Shown here one piece after another: positions 41,938 through 50,652 of a DNA stretch of 64,000 nucleotides. Within the stretch, counting starts at the first letter, position 1; every line of letters begins with the position of its first letter. The notes beneath the pieces were generated by a model. That model searched no databases. It saw nothing but the letters and a program-made list of their open reading frames with translations, and was not told the DNA's origin. A program made the translations under genes and the position numbers. Origin of the DNA: TK10-74A sp965263065 (lineage in GTDB: Bacteria; Chloroflexota; Dehalococcoidia; Bin125); contig CBDHGH010000003.1 of the NCBI GenBank assembly GCA_965263065.1, positions 1,178,001-1,242,000 on the forward strand, read 5' to 3'.

Positions 41938-42678
41938 TCACGCTCTCGCCCCCACGGCCGGCAACTCATCCCACGTGCGACCATCGAGCACCCGGCCCGA
42001 CGCCTTCTTCCCGCGGCGGACGCCCGCCTCGTCGTGGGCGCCCCACTGCTTGAAGAAGAACGGCACGCCCGCGGCCTCGCACTGATCCCGCACCGACGTC
42101 GCCCACGACAGCTGCATCGGTCGCGCGCCGTGGCCGCTCTCGCCGCCCACGATCACCCAAGCGATGCCCCGCAGATCGAGCTGCAGCGGGCCCAGCAGGG
42201 GCTCGCACGAGAGGAATCGCACCGCCGCCGGAACCGCGCGCAGCTCCTCGATCCGCGACGTCCAGCGCTGGTTCTCGACCGACACCCCCATCCACACGTT
42301 GTCGGGCCAGGGCAGCCGATCGGCCAGCGCCCGCACTCGCTCCGGCCGCTTCGTCAGCACCTGGAAGACGTGCCAGTGCGCCCGCCGCATGACGTCGAAT
42401 ACGTCCGCGATGTACTCATCCGGCACGCCCTCGTGGAACAGGTCGCTCATGCTGTTGACGAAGATCACCCGCGGCCTCTTCCAGGCCAGCGGCTGCTGCA
42501 ACCGCTCCGGGCGCAGCGTCAGGTCGAAGCCGGGCTCGTAGGGGTGGCCGGGCACTCCCCGGAAGCGCTCCGCGAACGTCTCCGCGTAGCAGTGCGCGCA
42601 GCCCGGCGACACCTTGGTGCAGCCGGTGACGGGGTTCCACGTCGCGTCCGTCCATTCGATCGTGCTGGACTCACTCAT
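41938..42678 (-). CDS. DUF5131 (phage Gp37/Gp68-like) protein behind an SOS-type promoter
   Basis: 246-residue protein with an N-terminal cysteine cluster GCTKVSPGCAHCYAE (C-x6-C-x2-C), a likely iron-sulfur site in a radical-SAM-like setting. Family blocks follow: IEWTDATWNPVTGC, RVIFVNSMSDLFHEGVP, HVFQVLTKRPERV, NVWMGVSVENQRW, RFLSCEPLLGPL, WVIVGGESGHGARPM and PFFFKQWGAH. Relatives occur in phages and chromosomes; the function is not established, though a DNA-lesion or RNA role resembling spore photoproduct lyase is conceivable. Start 42678 has GGGAG upstream. Its -10 lies inside a GAAC-N4-GTTC palindrome. It is divergent from lhr. Confidence 0.88.
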   Translation of the reverse strand: MSESSTIEWTDATWNPVTGCTKVSPGCAHCYAETFAERFRGVPGHPYEPGFDLTLRPERLQQPLAWKRPRVIFVNSMSDLFHEGVPDEYIADVFDVMRRAHWHVFQVLTKRPERVRALADRLPWPDNVWMGVSVENQRWTSRIEELRAVPAAVRFLSCEPLLGPLQLDLRGIAWVIVGGESGHGARPMQLSWATSVRDQCEAAGVPFFFKQWGAHDEAGVRRGKKASGRVLDGRTWDELPAVGARA

Positions 42679-42693
42679 GGCAACTCCCAGGTA

Positions 42694-42709
42694 GAGAACA
42701 TACGTTCTC
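42694..42709. promoter_or_regulatory. SOS-box-like palindrome (LexA-type)
   Basis: GAGAACATACGTTCTC: perfect six-base arms GAGAAC/GTTCTC around ATAC, containing the GAAC-N4-GTTC core known for LexA boxes of Gram-positive type. It covers the -10 of the DUF5131 gene and lies 137 bases upstream of lhr. Confidence 0.65.
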
Positions 42710-42725
42710 GCGTAACGATTGTCCA
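42697..42725 (-). promoter_or_regulatory. Promoter of the DUF5131 gene
   Basis: On the minus strand TGGACA (42725-42720), 17 bases, TATGTT (42702-42697). The -10 lies inside the SOS-like palindrome, so a bound repressor would block RNA polymerase. About 18 bases separate the -10 from the start codon, with GGGAG between. Confidence 0.65.
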
Positions 42726-42845
42726 CACTCTACCCTGCCCGTCGACCGCGATCTCCTTTGGGCACCCCCACCACGTCGCTTGGCGGTGGTGAGGAGGGCT
42801 CGCAGGTCAGGCCCCGACTCCTGCTAGAGTGCTTGAACAGAACAC

Positions 42846-45800
42846 ATGGTCCAACTCACCGACCCCCCCGCTCCCGCCCCCCCGCCCGACGTGGCCCCGG
42901 TCCTGCGCGACTTCCACCCCGCCGTCCAGGCCTGGTTCCAGCGTCACTTCGCCGCTCCGACCGACGCTCAGACCGACGGCTGGCCCCACATCCGCGCCCG
43001 CCGCGACGTCCTCATCGCCGCGCCCACCGGGTCGGGCAAGACGCTGGCCGCCTTCCTGGCCGGCATCGACGCCCTGATCCGCAAGGCCGAGGCCGGCCTG
43101 CTCGACGACCACCTCGAGATCCTCTACGTCTCCCCCCTCAAGGCCCTCGGGGCCGACATCCACCGCAACCTCGAGGCCCCGTTGGCCGAGATCAACGCCA
43201 TCGCCGCGGAACTCGGCTACGAGCTGCCGCCCATCCGCGTCGCCGTGCGCAGCGGCGACACGACCCCGTCGCAGCGCCAGGCCATCACCAAGAGCCCGCC
43301 CCACATCCTCATCACCACGCCCGAGTCGCTCTACCTGATGCTCACCGCGGCCAAGGCCCGCCTCACCCTGCGACACGTGCGCACCCTCATCGTCGATGAG
43401 ATCCACGCCCTCGTCCGCGACCGGCGCGGCAGCCACATGGCGCTCAGCGTCGCCCGGCTCGACCATGTCGCCGACGAACGCGCGGCCCGCATCGGGCTCT
43501 CCGCCACGCAGCGCCCGATCGACGAGATCGCGCGCTTCCTCGTGGGGCCGGAGCGCGCCGCGGAGGATGGCGGGCCCAACACTGCGCCCGGTTGCGTCAT
43601 CGTCGACCGCGGCCACCAGCGCGACCTCGACCTCAGCATCGAACTGCCCAACTCCGAGATGACGGCCGTCGCCTCGCACGAGCAGTGGGCCGAGGTCTAC
43701 GACCGCCTGGCCGCGCTCATCGCCGGCCACCGCACGACGCTGATCTTCGTCAACACGCGCCGCCTGGCCGAGCGCGTCGCCCACCATCTGGCCGAGCGCG
43801 TCGGCGAGGAGCACGTGGCCAGCCACCACGGGTCGCTCTCGAAGGAGCGCCGCCTGCAGATGGAGCAGCGCCTCAAGAGCGGCGACCTGCGCGCGCTCGT
43901 CGCGACCGCCTCCCTGGAGCTGGGCATCGACATCGGCTCCATCGACCTCGTCTGCCAGATCGCCTCGCCCCGCGCGATCAGCACCTTTCTCCAGCGCGTC
44001 GGCCGCTCCGGCCACGCCCTCGGCCTGACCCCGCGCGGCAAGCTCTTCCCGACCACACGCGACGAGCTGGTCGAGTGCGCCGCCCTGGTGCGCGCCGTCC
44101 GCGCCGGCCGCCTCGACCGCGTGCAGCAGCCCGTCGCACCGCTCGACGTGCTGGCGCAGCAGATCGTCGCCGAGACCGCCTGCGAGGACTGGCCGGTCGA
44201 CGCCCTCTTCGACCTCGTGCGCCGCGCCGCCCCGTACCGCGACCTCTCCCGCGACGACTTCGACGACGTGGTGGCGATGCTGCGCGACGGCGTCGGCGAG
44301 AGCGGCGGCCGCGCCCACCCGCTCATCCACCACGACCGCATCAACGGCGTCATCCGCGCCCGCCGTGGCGCGCGCATGAAGGCGCTCACCAACGGCGGCA
44401 CGATCCCCGAGCTGGGTGACTACCGCGTCGTCGCCGAGCCCGACGGCACCTTTGTCGGGACGGTCAACGAGGACTGGGCCATCGAGAGCATGGCCGGCGA
44501 CATCTTCCTGCTCGGCACGACCTCCTGGCGCATCAAGCGCATCGAATCCGGGACCGTGCGCGTCAAGAACGCGCAGGGCGCGCCCCCCACGATCCCCTTC
44601 TGGCTGGGCGAGGCGCCCGGCCGCACCGTCGAGCTCTCCGCCGAGGTGAGCGCCCTGCGGCGCGACATCGCCGCCGGCGCGGCCGACATCGAGGCCACGA
44701 CGGAGATGCTGCACGAAGCCTGCGGCCTCGATGCGCTCGGCGCCGCGCAGCTCTTCGACTACGTGCGCGCCACGGACGTGGCGCTCGGCGTCGTCCCCTC
44801 GGACACGGATGTCGTCTTCGAGCGCTTCTTCGACGAAGCCGGCGACCAGCATCTCGTCGTGCACGCCCCCTTCGGCGCGCGCATCAATCGCGCCTGGGGG
44901 CTCGCCCTGCGCAAGCGCTTCTGCGTTCGCTTCGACTTCGAGCTGCAGGCCGCCGCCAACGACGACGCCATCGTGCTCTCGATCGGCCCGGCGCAGTCGT
45001 TCCCGCTGGAGGAGGTCTTCGGTTACCTCACGGCCGCCACCGCCGAGCCTGCGCTGTCGCAGGCCATCCTCTACGTGCCGCAGTGGGGCACGCGCTGGCG
45101 CTGGAACGTCACCCGCGCCCTCGCCGTCGAGCGGCAGCGCGGCGGCAAGCGGGTGCCGCCGCAACTCCAGCGCATGCGCGCCGACGACCTGCTGGCCTCC
45201 GTCTTCCCGGCCCAGGTCGGCTGCCAGGAGAACCTCACCGGCCCCCTCGATTACCCCGACCACCCCCTCGTCCGCCAGTCGCGCGAGGACTGCCTGCGCG
45301 AATGGATGGACACCGACGGCCTCGTCGCCACGCTCGCCCGCATCGAGGCCGGCGCGATCAGGCTGCACGCGCGCGACACCGTCGAGCCCTCCCCCATGGC
45401 GCACGAGATCATCAACGGCAAGCCCTACACCTTCCTCGACGACGCCCCCCTGGAGGAGCGCCGCACGCGCGCCGTCATGCTGCGTCACGCGCTGCCCAGC
45501 GACGCCCGCGACCTCTCCGCGCTCGACCCCGCGGCCATCGCCCGCGTGCGCGAGGAGGCCTGGCCGGTCCCCCGCGACGCCGAGGAGGTCCACGACGTCC
45601 TGCTCTCGCTCGTCGCGCTCTCCGACCGCCACGTGGCCGGCTGGGAGGCCTGGCTCGACGACCTCGCCGGGCTGGGCCGGGCCGCCGTCGTGGAGCCCGC
45701 CGGCAGCCTCCCCGGAGCGGCGCCGCGGCACTGGTTCGCCGCCGAGAACCTCCCCCTCGTCGAACTGCTGTTCCCGGGCGGGCGCATCGCCCCGTCGCTC

Positions 45801-47354
45801 TCGCTCCCGTTCGGCGCGGCCGCCGGCGTCGCCGACCGCGAGGACGCCCGAGCGCGCCTGCTGCGCGGCCACTGCGAGGTTCTGGGCCCGGTCACCGCCG
45901 CGGCGCTCGCGGCGCGCTGCGGCCTGCGCGCCGAGGACGTCGAGCGCGGCCTCGTCCAGGTCGAGGCCGCCGGCCACGTGCTGCGCGGTCGCTTCACGCC
46001 GCCCGCCGTCGCGACCGGCCCCCTGCCGACGCCCGGGGCCCCCGGTACGCCCCCCGACGCGCCGGACGAATTCTGCGACCGCCGTCTCCTGGCGCGCATC
46101 CATCGCTACACGCTCGACTTCCTGCGCAAGCAGATCGAGCCCGTCGGCGCGCGCGACTTCATGTGCTTCCTCCTGCGCTGGCAGCACTGCACGCCCGACA
46201 CCCGCCTGCACGGCAAGCAGGGCCTGCGCGCCGTCGTCGAGCGGCTGCAGGGCTTCGAGGCCCCCGCCGTCGCCTGGGAGCGCGACCTCCTCCCGGCCCG
46301 CCTGACCGACTACGATCCCGCCTGGCTCGACGAGCTGTGCCTCGACGGCACGCTCACCTGGGGCCGCCTCAGCCCCCGCAAGTCGAGCCGCGACGCCGGC
46401 CTGCCCGCCAGCCCCTCCCGCGTGATGCCCGTCAGCCTGGGCCTGCGCGCCGACTTCCCCCTCCTCCGGGCCGCGACCGCCGCCCCCCCGGCGGCCGACG
46501 AGGCCGAGCCTGCGACCGTCGGCGAGCCCGTCGCGGGCGCGTCCCGCGTCGTGCTTGACCTGCTGCGCGACCGCGGCGCCCTGTTCTTCGACGAGATCGT
46601 CAACGGCAGCCGTCGCCTGGCCACCGAAGTCGAGGCGGCCCTGCGCGACCTCGTCGCCCGAGGGCTCGTCCACGCCGACGGCTACGAGGGCCTGCGACAC
46701 CTGGCCGGGAAGCGCCGCGCGGGCACGGGACGGCGTCGCGGGCTCTCCCGCTACCCGGGCGGGCGCTTCGCCGGCTCCGGCCCCGCCGGTCGCTGGGCCG
46801 TCGTGCGCGACGCCCCCGCCGACCTCGACGCCGAGGATCTGGCCCAGGGAACGGCCGAAATCCTGCTGGCCCGCTACGGCGTCATCTTCCGCGACCTGCT
46901 GGCCCGCGAGAGCATCACCGTCCCCTGGCGCAACGTCCTCAAGGCGCTGCGACGCCTGGAGGCCCGCGGCCAGGTGCGGGGCGGTCGCTTCGTGGCCGGC
47001 TTCGTCGGCGAGCAGTACGCCCTGCCCGAGGCCGTCGAGGCCCTCCGCGCCGTCCGTCGCCGCGAGCAGGGCGGCGAGCGTGTCTACCTCAGCGCCGTCG
47101 ACCCCTGCAACCTCGTCGGCATCGTGCTGCCGGGCGACCGCATCACCGCCCGCGCGGGCGACGCCCTCACCCTGATCGACGGCGCCCTCCCCGACGACGC
47201 GGAGACCGTCGGGCGGATCGCCTGGCCGCACCGCCCCGAGCAGGTCGTCGTTACCCCCCGCGCCGATCTCGATCCCGCCGCTTTCCCCTCCGACGCCGCC
47301 CCCGGCGGCAAGGCCGCCCGCCGCGCCGTCAATCGCGTCACCGGCCGCTCCTGA
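42846..47354 (+). CDS. lhr: Large helicase-related protein Lhr
   Basis: 1502-residue superfamily 2 helicase, the usual length of full-size Lhr. Motif I LIAAPTGSGKTLAAFLAG, Ia YVSPLKALGADI, Ib ITTPESLYLML, DEIH box (D184-H187), motif III GLSATQRP, motif IV TLIFVNTRRLAERVAHHL, motif V SLELGIDIGSIDLVCQIASPRAISTFLQRVGRSGH. The winged-helix and beta-barrel Lhr core follows, then a long C-terminal region typical of the full-length form. Lhr unwinds RNA:DNA and is DNA-damage induced in mycobacteria. It starts at 42846 with a possible -10 TAGAGT upstream and shares its upstream region with the SOS-box promoter. Some ATP-binding or glycosylase roles remain debated. Confidence 0.95.
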   Translation: MVQLTDPPAPAPPPDVAPVLRDFHPAVQAWFQRHFAAPTDAQTDGWPHIRARRDVLIAAPTGSGKTLAAFLAGIDALIRKAEAGLLDDHLEILYVSPLKALGADIHRNLEAPLAEINAIAAELGYELPPIRVAVRSGDTTPSQRQAITKSPPHILITTPESLYLMLTAAKARLTLRHVRTLIVDEIHALVRDRRGSHMALSVARLDHVADERAARIGLSATQRPIDEIARFLVGPERAAEDGGPNTAPGCVIVDRGHQRDLDLSIELPNSEMTAVASHEQWAEVYDRLAALIAGHRTTLIFVNTRRLAERVAHHLAERVGEEHVASHHGSLSKERRLQMEQRLKSGDLRALVATASLELGIDIGSIDLVCQIASPRAISTFLQRVGRSGHALGLTPRGKLFPTTRDELVECAALVRAVRAGRLDRVQQPVAPLDVLAQQIVAETACEDWPVDALFDLVRRAAPYRDLSRDDFDDVVAMLRDGVGESGGRAHPLIHHDRINGVIRARRGARMKALTNGGTIPELGDYRVVAEPDGTFVGTVNEDWAIESMAGDIFLLGTTSWRIKRIESGTVRVKNAQGAPPTIPFWLGEAPGRTVELSAEVSALRRDIAAGAADIEATTEMLHEACGLDALGAAQLFDYVRATDVALGVVPSDTDVVFERFFDEAGDQHLVVHAPFGARINRAWGLALRKRFCVRFDFELQAAANDDAIVLSIGPAQSFPLEEVFGYLTAATAEPALSQAILYVPQWGTRWRWNVTRALAVERQRGGKRVPPQLQRMRADDLLASVFPAQVGCQENLTGPLDYPDHPLVRQSREDCLREWMDTDGLVATLARIEAGAIRLHARDTVEPSPMAHEIINGKPYTFLDDAPLEERRTRAVMLRHALPSDARDLSALDPAAIARVREEAWPVPRDAEEVHDVLLSLVALSDRHVAGWEAWLDDLAGLGRAAVVEPAGSLPGAAPRHWFAAENLPLVELLFPGGRIAPSLSLPFGAAAGVADREDARARLLRGHCEVLGPVTAAALAARCGLRAEDVERGLVQVEAAGHVLRGRFTPPAVATGPLPTPGAPGTPPDAPDEFCDRRLLARIHRYTLDFLRKQIEPVGARDFMCFLLRWQHCTPDTRLHGKQGLRAVVERLQGFEAPAVAWERDLLPARLTDYDPAWLDELCLDGTLTWGRLSPRKSSRDAGLPASPSRVMPVSLGLRADFPLLRAATAAPPAADEAEPATVGEPVAGASRVVLDLLRDRGALFFDEIVNGSRRLATEVEAALRDLVARGLVHADGYEGLRHLAGKRRAGTGRRRGLSRYPGGRFAGSGPAGRWAVVRDAPADLDAEDLAQGTAEILLARYGVIFRDLLARESITVPWRNVLKALRRLEARGQVRGGRFVAGFVGEQYALPEAVEALRAVRRREQGGERVYLSAVDPCNLVGIVLPGDRITARAGDALTLIDGALPDDAETVGRIAWPHRPEQVVVTPRADLDPAAFPSDAAPGGKAARRAVNRVTGRS

Positions 47355-47376
47355 GCCCCCGCCCCCGCCCCGGGCG

Positions 47377-48192
47377 TCAGCGCGCGTAGCTGCGCGCCAG
47401 CGACTCCGCCGGGTCCGTCTCGATGCCCAGCGACGCGATCGGGTAGCGCAGCCCGTTGCGGTTCAGCGCCGCCAGCCCCTCGATCACCTTGGGCAGGTAG
47501 CGCGGCGGGATCGCCATCAGCAGCTCGTCGTCCTGCACGCCGCCGAAGCGCCGCTCGGCGAAGCACGGGATCGACACGCTCGGCTCCCCCGTCCGCAGCG
47601 CCCGCCCCCACGAGTCCGCGCAGGCCGACTCCCCCACGCAGGAGAAATCCAGCTTCTTGTAGCCGCGGAACTGCAGCGCGTTGATCAGGATGATCATCTG
47701 CCCCGGCGTCGCGTAGATCAGCGCGATGTCGGGCGGGTCCAGCCGCCCCGTCGCCAGCGGCGACACCGCCAGCGCCGTGTACCGCCCCGACGGCAGGCAG
47801 TCCATCGCCTGCTGATGCGCGATCGCGTCCGCGTCGCTGGCGAACCAGACACCCGACATGTTCGTGCTGCGCCGCCAGTCCGGCTCCTGCGGGTAGAGCC
47901 CCACCGGCGCGCCGCACTGCGGCCCCGCCAGGTCATCCATCGTCACGCCCACCGTGCGATTCAGCCAGCGCGCCTGCGCCACGATCTGGTCCAGCGCATA
48001 CCTGCAGTCCGGGCGGCGAATGCGCGTCACCGCCTCCATCTCCGCGACGGTCTCGAACAGCTTCATCCCCACCGGGGTCGCCTTGATCCGCAGGTAGCGC
48101 GTCAGCCCGTCGACCAGCGCCGTCCAGTCGTACGACTCCGGCTCCGGCGGCGCGTCAGCCGCCACCCCAATCGCGACGCTCTCATTCGGCAT
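47377..48192 (-). CDS. DUF169-family protein
   Basis: 271 residues. GLTRYLRIKATPVGMKLFE, RRPDCRYALDQIVAQARW, ATPGQMIILINALQFRGYKKLDFSCVGESACADSWGRALRTGEPSVSIPCFAERRFGGVQDDELLMAIPPRYL are characteristic of DUF169. Several conserved cysteines (CRYA, CVGESACAD, IPCFAERR) suggest metal or cluster binding. Function is unknown; such genes often lie near CoA-transferase or redox genes. AGAGAGGTG precedes the ATG. It is divergent from the CoA-transferase gene with -10-like sequences in the shared gap. Confidence 0.85.
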   Translation of the reverse strand: MPNESVAIGVAADAPPEPESYDWTALVDGLTRYLRIKATPVGMKLFETVAEMEAVTRIRRPDCRYALDQIVAQARWLNRTVGVTMDDLAGPQCGAPVGLYPQEPDWRRSTNMSGVWFASDADAIAHQQAMDCLPSGRYTALAVSPLATGRLDPPDIALIYATPGQMIILINALQFRGYKKLDFSCVGESACADSWGRALRTGEPSVSIPCFAERRFGGVQDDELLMAIPPRYLPKVIEGLAALNRNGLRYPIASLGIETDPAESLARSYAR

Positions 48193-48335
48193 ATGACACC
48201 TCTCTGCTTCTCGGCGGCCCGTTTGGCCCCCACGCGGCCCCCCTTTGGTCCGGCGAGGCTAGCAGCGACTGCCGCCACCCGACGGCGAGAGTAGAATCGG
48301 GAGGGCCTTCGGGCGGGCGAGAGGAGCCACGAGCC

Positions 48336-49586
48336 ATGGCAGCAGCGCTGGACGGCATGCGCGTCCTGGATATGACCCAGTACGAGGCCGGCACTTCCTG
48401 CACCCAGGCGCTGGCTTGGCTCGGGGCCGACGTCGTCAAGGTCGAGCGGCCCGGCTCGGGCGACCCCGGCCGCGTCGTCCGCACCGGCCAGGACCACTCG
48501 CCCTACTTCCTGACCTGGAACAGCAACAAGCGCAGCGTCTGCATCGACCTCGCCGCCCCCGAGGGCCGCGACATCCTGCTCACCCTCGTGCCCCACTACG
48601 ATGTCTTCGTCGAGAACTACGGCCCCGGCGTCATCGAGAAGCTCGACATCGGCTACGACGCGCTCTCGGCCGTCAACCCCGGCATCATCTATGGGCGCAT
48701 CAAGGGCTTCGGCGTCACCGGCCCCTACGCCGGCTTCAAGTCCTTCGACATGATCGCCCAGGCCATGGGCGGCGGCTTCTCGGTCACCGGCGATGCCGAC
48801 GGCCCGCCCGTGCGTCCCGGCCCCACCGTCGGCGACTCGGGCACGGGCGTGCAGATGGCGCTCGCCATCACCGCCGCCTACGTGCAGCGGCAGCGCACCG
48901 GCCGCGGCCAGGAGATCGACCTCGCCATGTACGAGGCCTACACCTACTACATGCGCAGCAAGCTCGCCGTCACCGAGAACGCCGGGCCCCACCACCCTGC
49001 GCCCCGCGGCGGCAACGCCGGCGGCGCTCCCACCGACCTCTACCCCTGCAAGCCCTTCGGCCCCAACGACTGGGCCTACATCATGGTCGTCACGACGCGC
49101 ATGTGGGATGCCCTCTGCATCGCCATCGAGCGGCCCGACCTGCTCGCCGACGCCCGCTTCGAGCGCGGCCGCCTGCGCATCAAGAATCGCGAGGCGCTCT
49201 ACGAGGAGATCTCGCAGTGGACCCGCGCCCGCACCAAGCACGAGGTCTTCCAGATCCTCGGCGCCGCCGGCGTGCCCTGCGGCTACAACGCCGACACGAC
49301 CGACTACTGGACCGACCCCCACATGCAGGAGCGCGGCCTGATCCAGACCGTCCGCCACCCCGAGGCCGGCGACATCGACCTCCTCCGCTTCCCGCCCCTC
49401 ATGTCGGACTCGCACGTGCCCATCGAGGCCGCGCCCCTGCTCGGCGCGCACACCGCCGAGGTTCTCGCGGCCGAGGCGGGCCTCAGCGACGCCCAGATCC
49501 GCGACCTCCAGGACCGCGGCGTCCTCGGCGCCCGCGAAGCGCCCCAGGGCGCGGAGATGGAGCCGGACCCCCAGCCCGCCCGCTGA
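48336..49586 (+). CDS. CaiB/BaiF (class III) CoA-transferase
   Basis: 416-residue family III CoA-transferase that moves CoA between carboxylic acids. It shows MRVLDMTQYEAGTSCTQALAWLGADVVKVERPGSGDPGR, NKRSVCIDLAAPEGRDILLTLVPHYDVFVENYGPGVIEKLDIGY, and the catalytic aspartate region GPTVGDSGTGVQMALAI. The closing part GAAGVPCGYNADTTDYWTDPHMQERGLIQTV is standard. AGAGGAGCC precedes the ATG, and TAGAAT at about 48292 fits a -10. Substrates could be dicarboxylates such as succinate/malate or mesaconate, which would fit with the malyl-CoA lyase at 19586. Confidence 0.93.
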   Translation: MAAALDGMRVLDMTQYEAGTSCTQALAWLGADVVKVERPGSGDPGRVVRTGQDHSPYFLTWNSNKRSVCIDLAAPEGRDILLTLVPHYDVFVENYGPGVIEKLDIGYDALSAVNPGIIYGRIKGFGVTGPYAGFKSFDMIAQAMGGGFSVTGDADGPPVRPGPTVGDSGTGVQMALAITAAYVQRQRTGRGQEIDLAMYEAYTYYMRSKLAVTENAGPHHPAPRGGNAGGAPTDLYPCKPFGPNDWAYIMVVTTRMWDALCIAIERPDLLADARFERGRLRIKNREALYEEISQWTRARTKHEVFQILGAAGVPCGYNADTTDYWTDPHMQERGLIQTVRHPEAGDIDLLRFPPLMSDSHVPIEAAPLLGAHTAEVLAAEAGLSDAQIRDLQDRGVLGAREAPQGAEMEPDPQPAR

Positions 49587-49639
49587 CGCCCACGCACTAA
49601 GACCGGCTACGCTTCCCTCAATCGTTGAGGAGAGACCCG

Positions 49640-50623
49640 ATGGCAGAGAAGCCAGAGCCCAGCGGGAAGTTGCCGAGTCGGCAGATATTCCTCAGTCATG
49701 CACATGCAGATCGTGAGCTCGCGAATGACCTCGGCACTCTCGTCGAGCAGGTGTTCTCGGGGCTTGTCACAGTGTTCTCGTCCACTGACCCCGCGCCAGC
49801 GGGAGGCATCCGGCCGGGGGAAGAGTGGTACCCGAAGATCCACTCCGAACTCGGGGCGTCCGAGTCTGCATGGGTGCTCGTGACACGAACCTCGATCACA
49901 CATCCGTGGCTGTACTGGGAGGCAGGTATCGCGCGCGCGATCTGCCCCGGGGGTGTGGCGGTCATCCGTGTCGGCATTGAGATGAAGGACGTTCCAAGCC
50001 CGCTCAACATCTTGCAGACCTATGACGGGCTGAACGGCCAGGGCGAGGGTATCGCTGTGATGCTCATGAAGATTGGCGAGTCTCTCGGGATGAAGATTAA
50101 CGACCAACTCATATCGGCCGCGACTGAGAGTTGGATTGAGAAAGCGAAGAACTACGAGCCAATTCCCATACCCGATGGGCAGACCGCCCAACTCGCTCCG
50201 GAGAGCTTGGACCGGCTCGATGCTGCGATCACCAGGCTGGAGTCGGCCACGTCGCGTTCTGAGCGGCATATCCGCCGAAGTCCTGGTCGCTCAAGAGGCT
50301 CTGGAGGATCTGAGGAGATCGCCCATTGGCTGCGTAGGCTGACAGCCGCGGGCTTCATTGAGGATGCGGATGAGATGAGATCGCTCCTTGACGCTGCTCC
50401 GCCAACGACATCGTTCAGGGTCCGAGAAACAGATGAAGACGGCGACATACCGATCGATGTCGAGTCGAGTGATGGCGAGCTCCAGAGGACCCTGTACGTG
50501 CGAGGTCGCTGGCTTGATCACTGGACTCCCGCCCCGTCCGATTCCGTGCGCCTCGCGCGACTCATGCAAGATGTCCGGGCGAAGTGGAATCCCGTCGATC
50601 CTGATGATCTGCCTTTCGAGTAG
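49640..50623 (+). CDS. TIR-domain protein with unknown C-terminal domain
   Basis: 327 residues; start 49640 behind GAGGAGAG. Residues about 14-125 form a TIR domain: QIFLSHAHADRELANDLGTLVE, then GIRPGEEWYPKIHSELGASESAWVLVTRTSITHPWLYWEAGIA. The glutamate of WEAG (E94) is in the place of the NADase catalytic residue of bacterial TIRs. Residues about 170-200 look helical. The C-terminal part (EEIAHWLRRLTAAGFIEDADEMRSLL... RGRWLDHWTPAPSDSVRLARLM) is not recognised. GC and codon use are clearly lower than in the flanking genes, so recent transfer is likely. A role in phage defence through NAD cleavage is possible but no partner gene is seen. Confidence 0.83.
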   Translation: MAEKPEPSGKLPSRQIFLSHAHADRELANDLGTLVEQVFSGLVTVFSSTDPAPAGGIRPGEEWYPKIHSELGASESAWVLVTRTSITHPWLYWEAGIARAICPGGVAVIRVGIEMKDVPSPLNILQTYDGLNGQGEGIAVMLMKIGESLGMKINDQLISAATESWIEKAKNYEPIPIPDGQTAQLAPESLDRLDAAITRLESATSRSERHIRRSPGRSRGSGGSEEIAHWLRRLTAAGFIEDADEMRSLLDAAPPTTSFRVRETDEDGDIPIDVESSDGELQRTLYVRGRWLDHWTPAPSDSVRLARLMQDVRAKWNPVDPDDLPFE

Positions 50624-50652
50624 GAACGAACCGGTCGGACATCCCGCTCAGT

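Noticed and set aside
41938..42678. Prophage remnant because of the Gp37/Gp68 name.
   Set aside because: No other phage gene is nearby; the family is also widespread on chromosomes.
42807..47231. A very long open frame on the minus strand, antisense to lhr.
   Set aside because: In GC-rich DNA the antisense frame of a real gene is often open. The translation is low-complexity (repeated V/G/D/A phrases) with no domain, while the plus frame has all helicase motifs.
49640..50623. Complete Thoeris or CBASS defence system.
   Set aside because: Only the TIR gene is present; no ThsA, cyclase or effector gene adjoins it.
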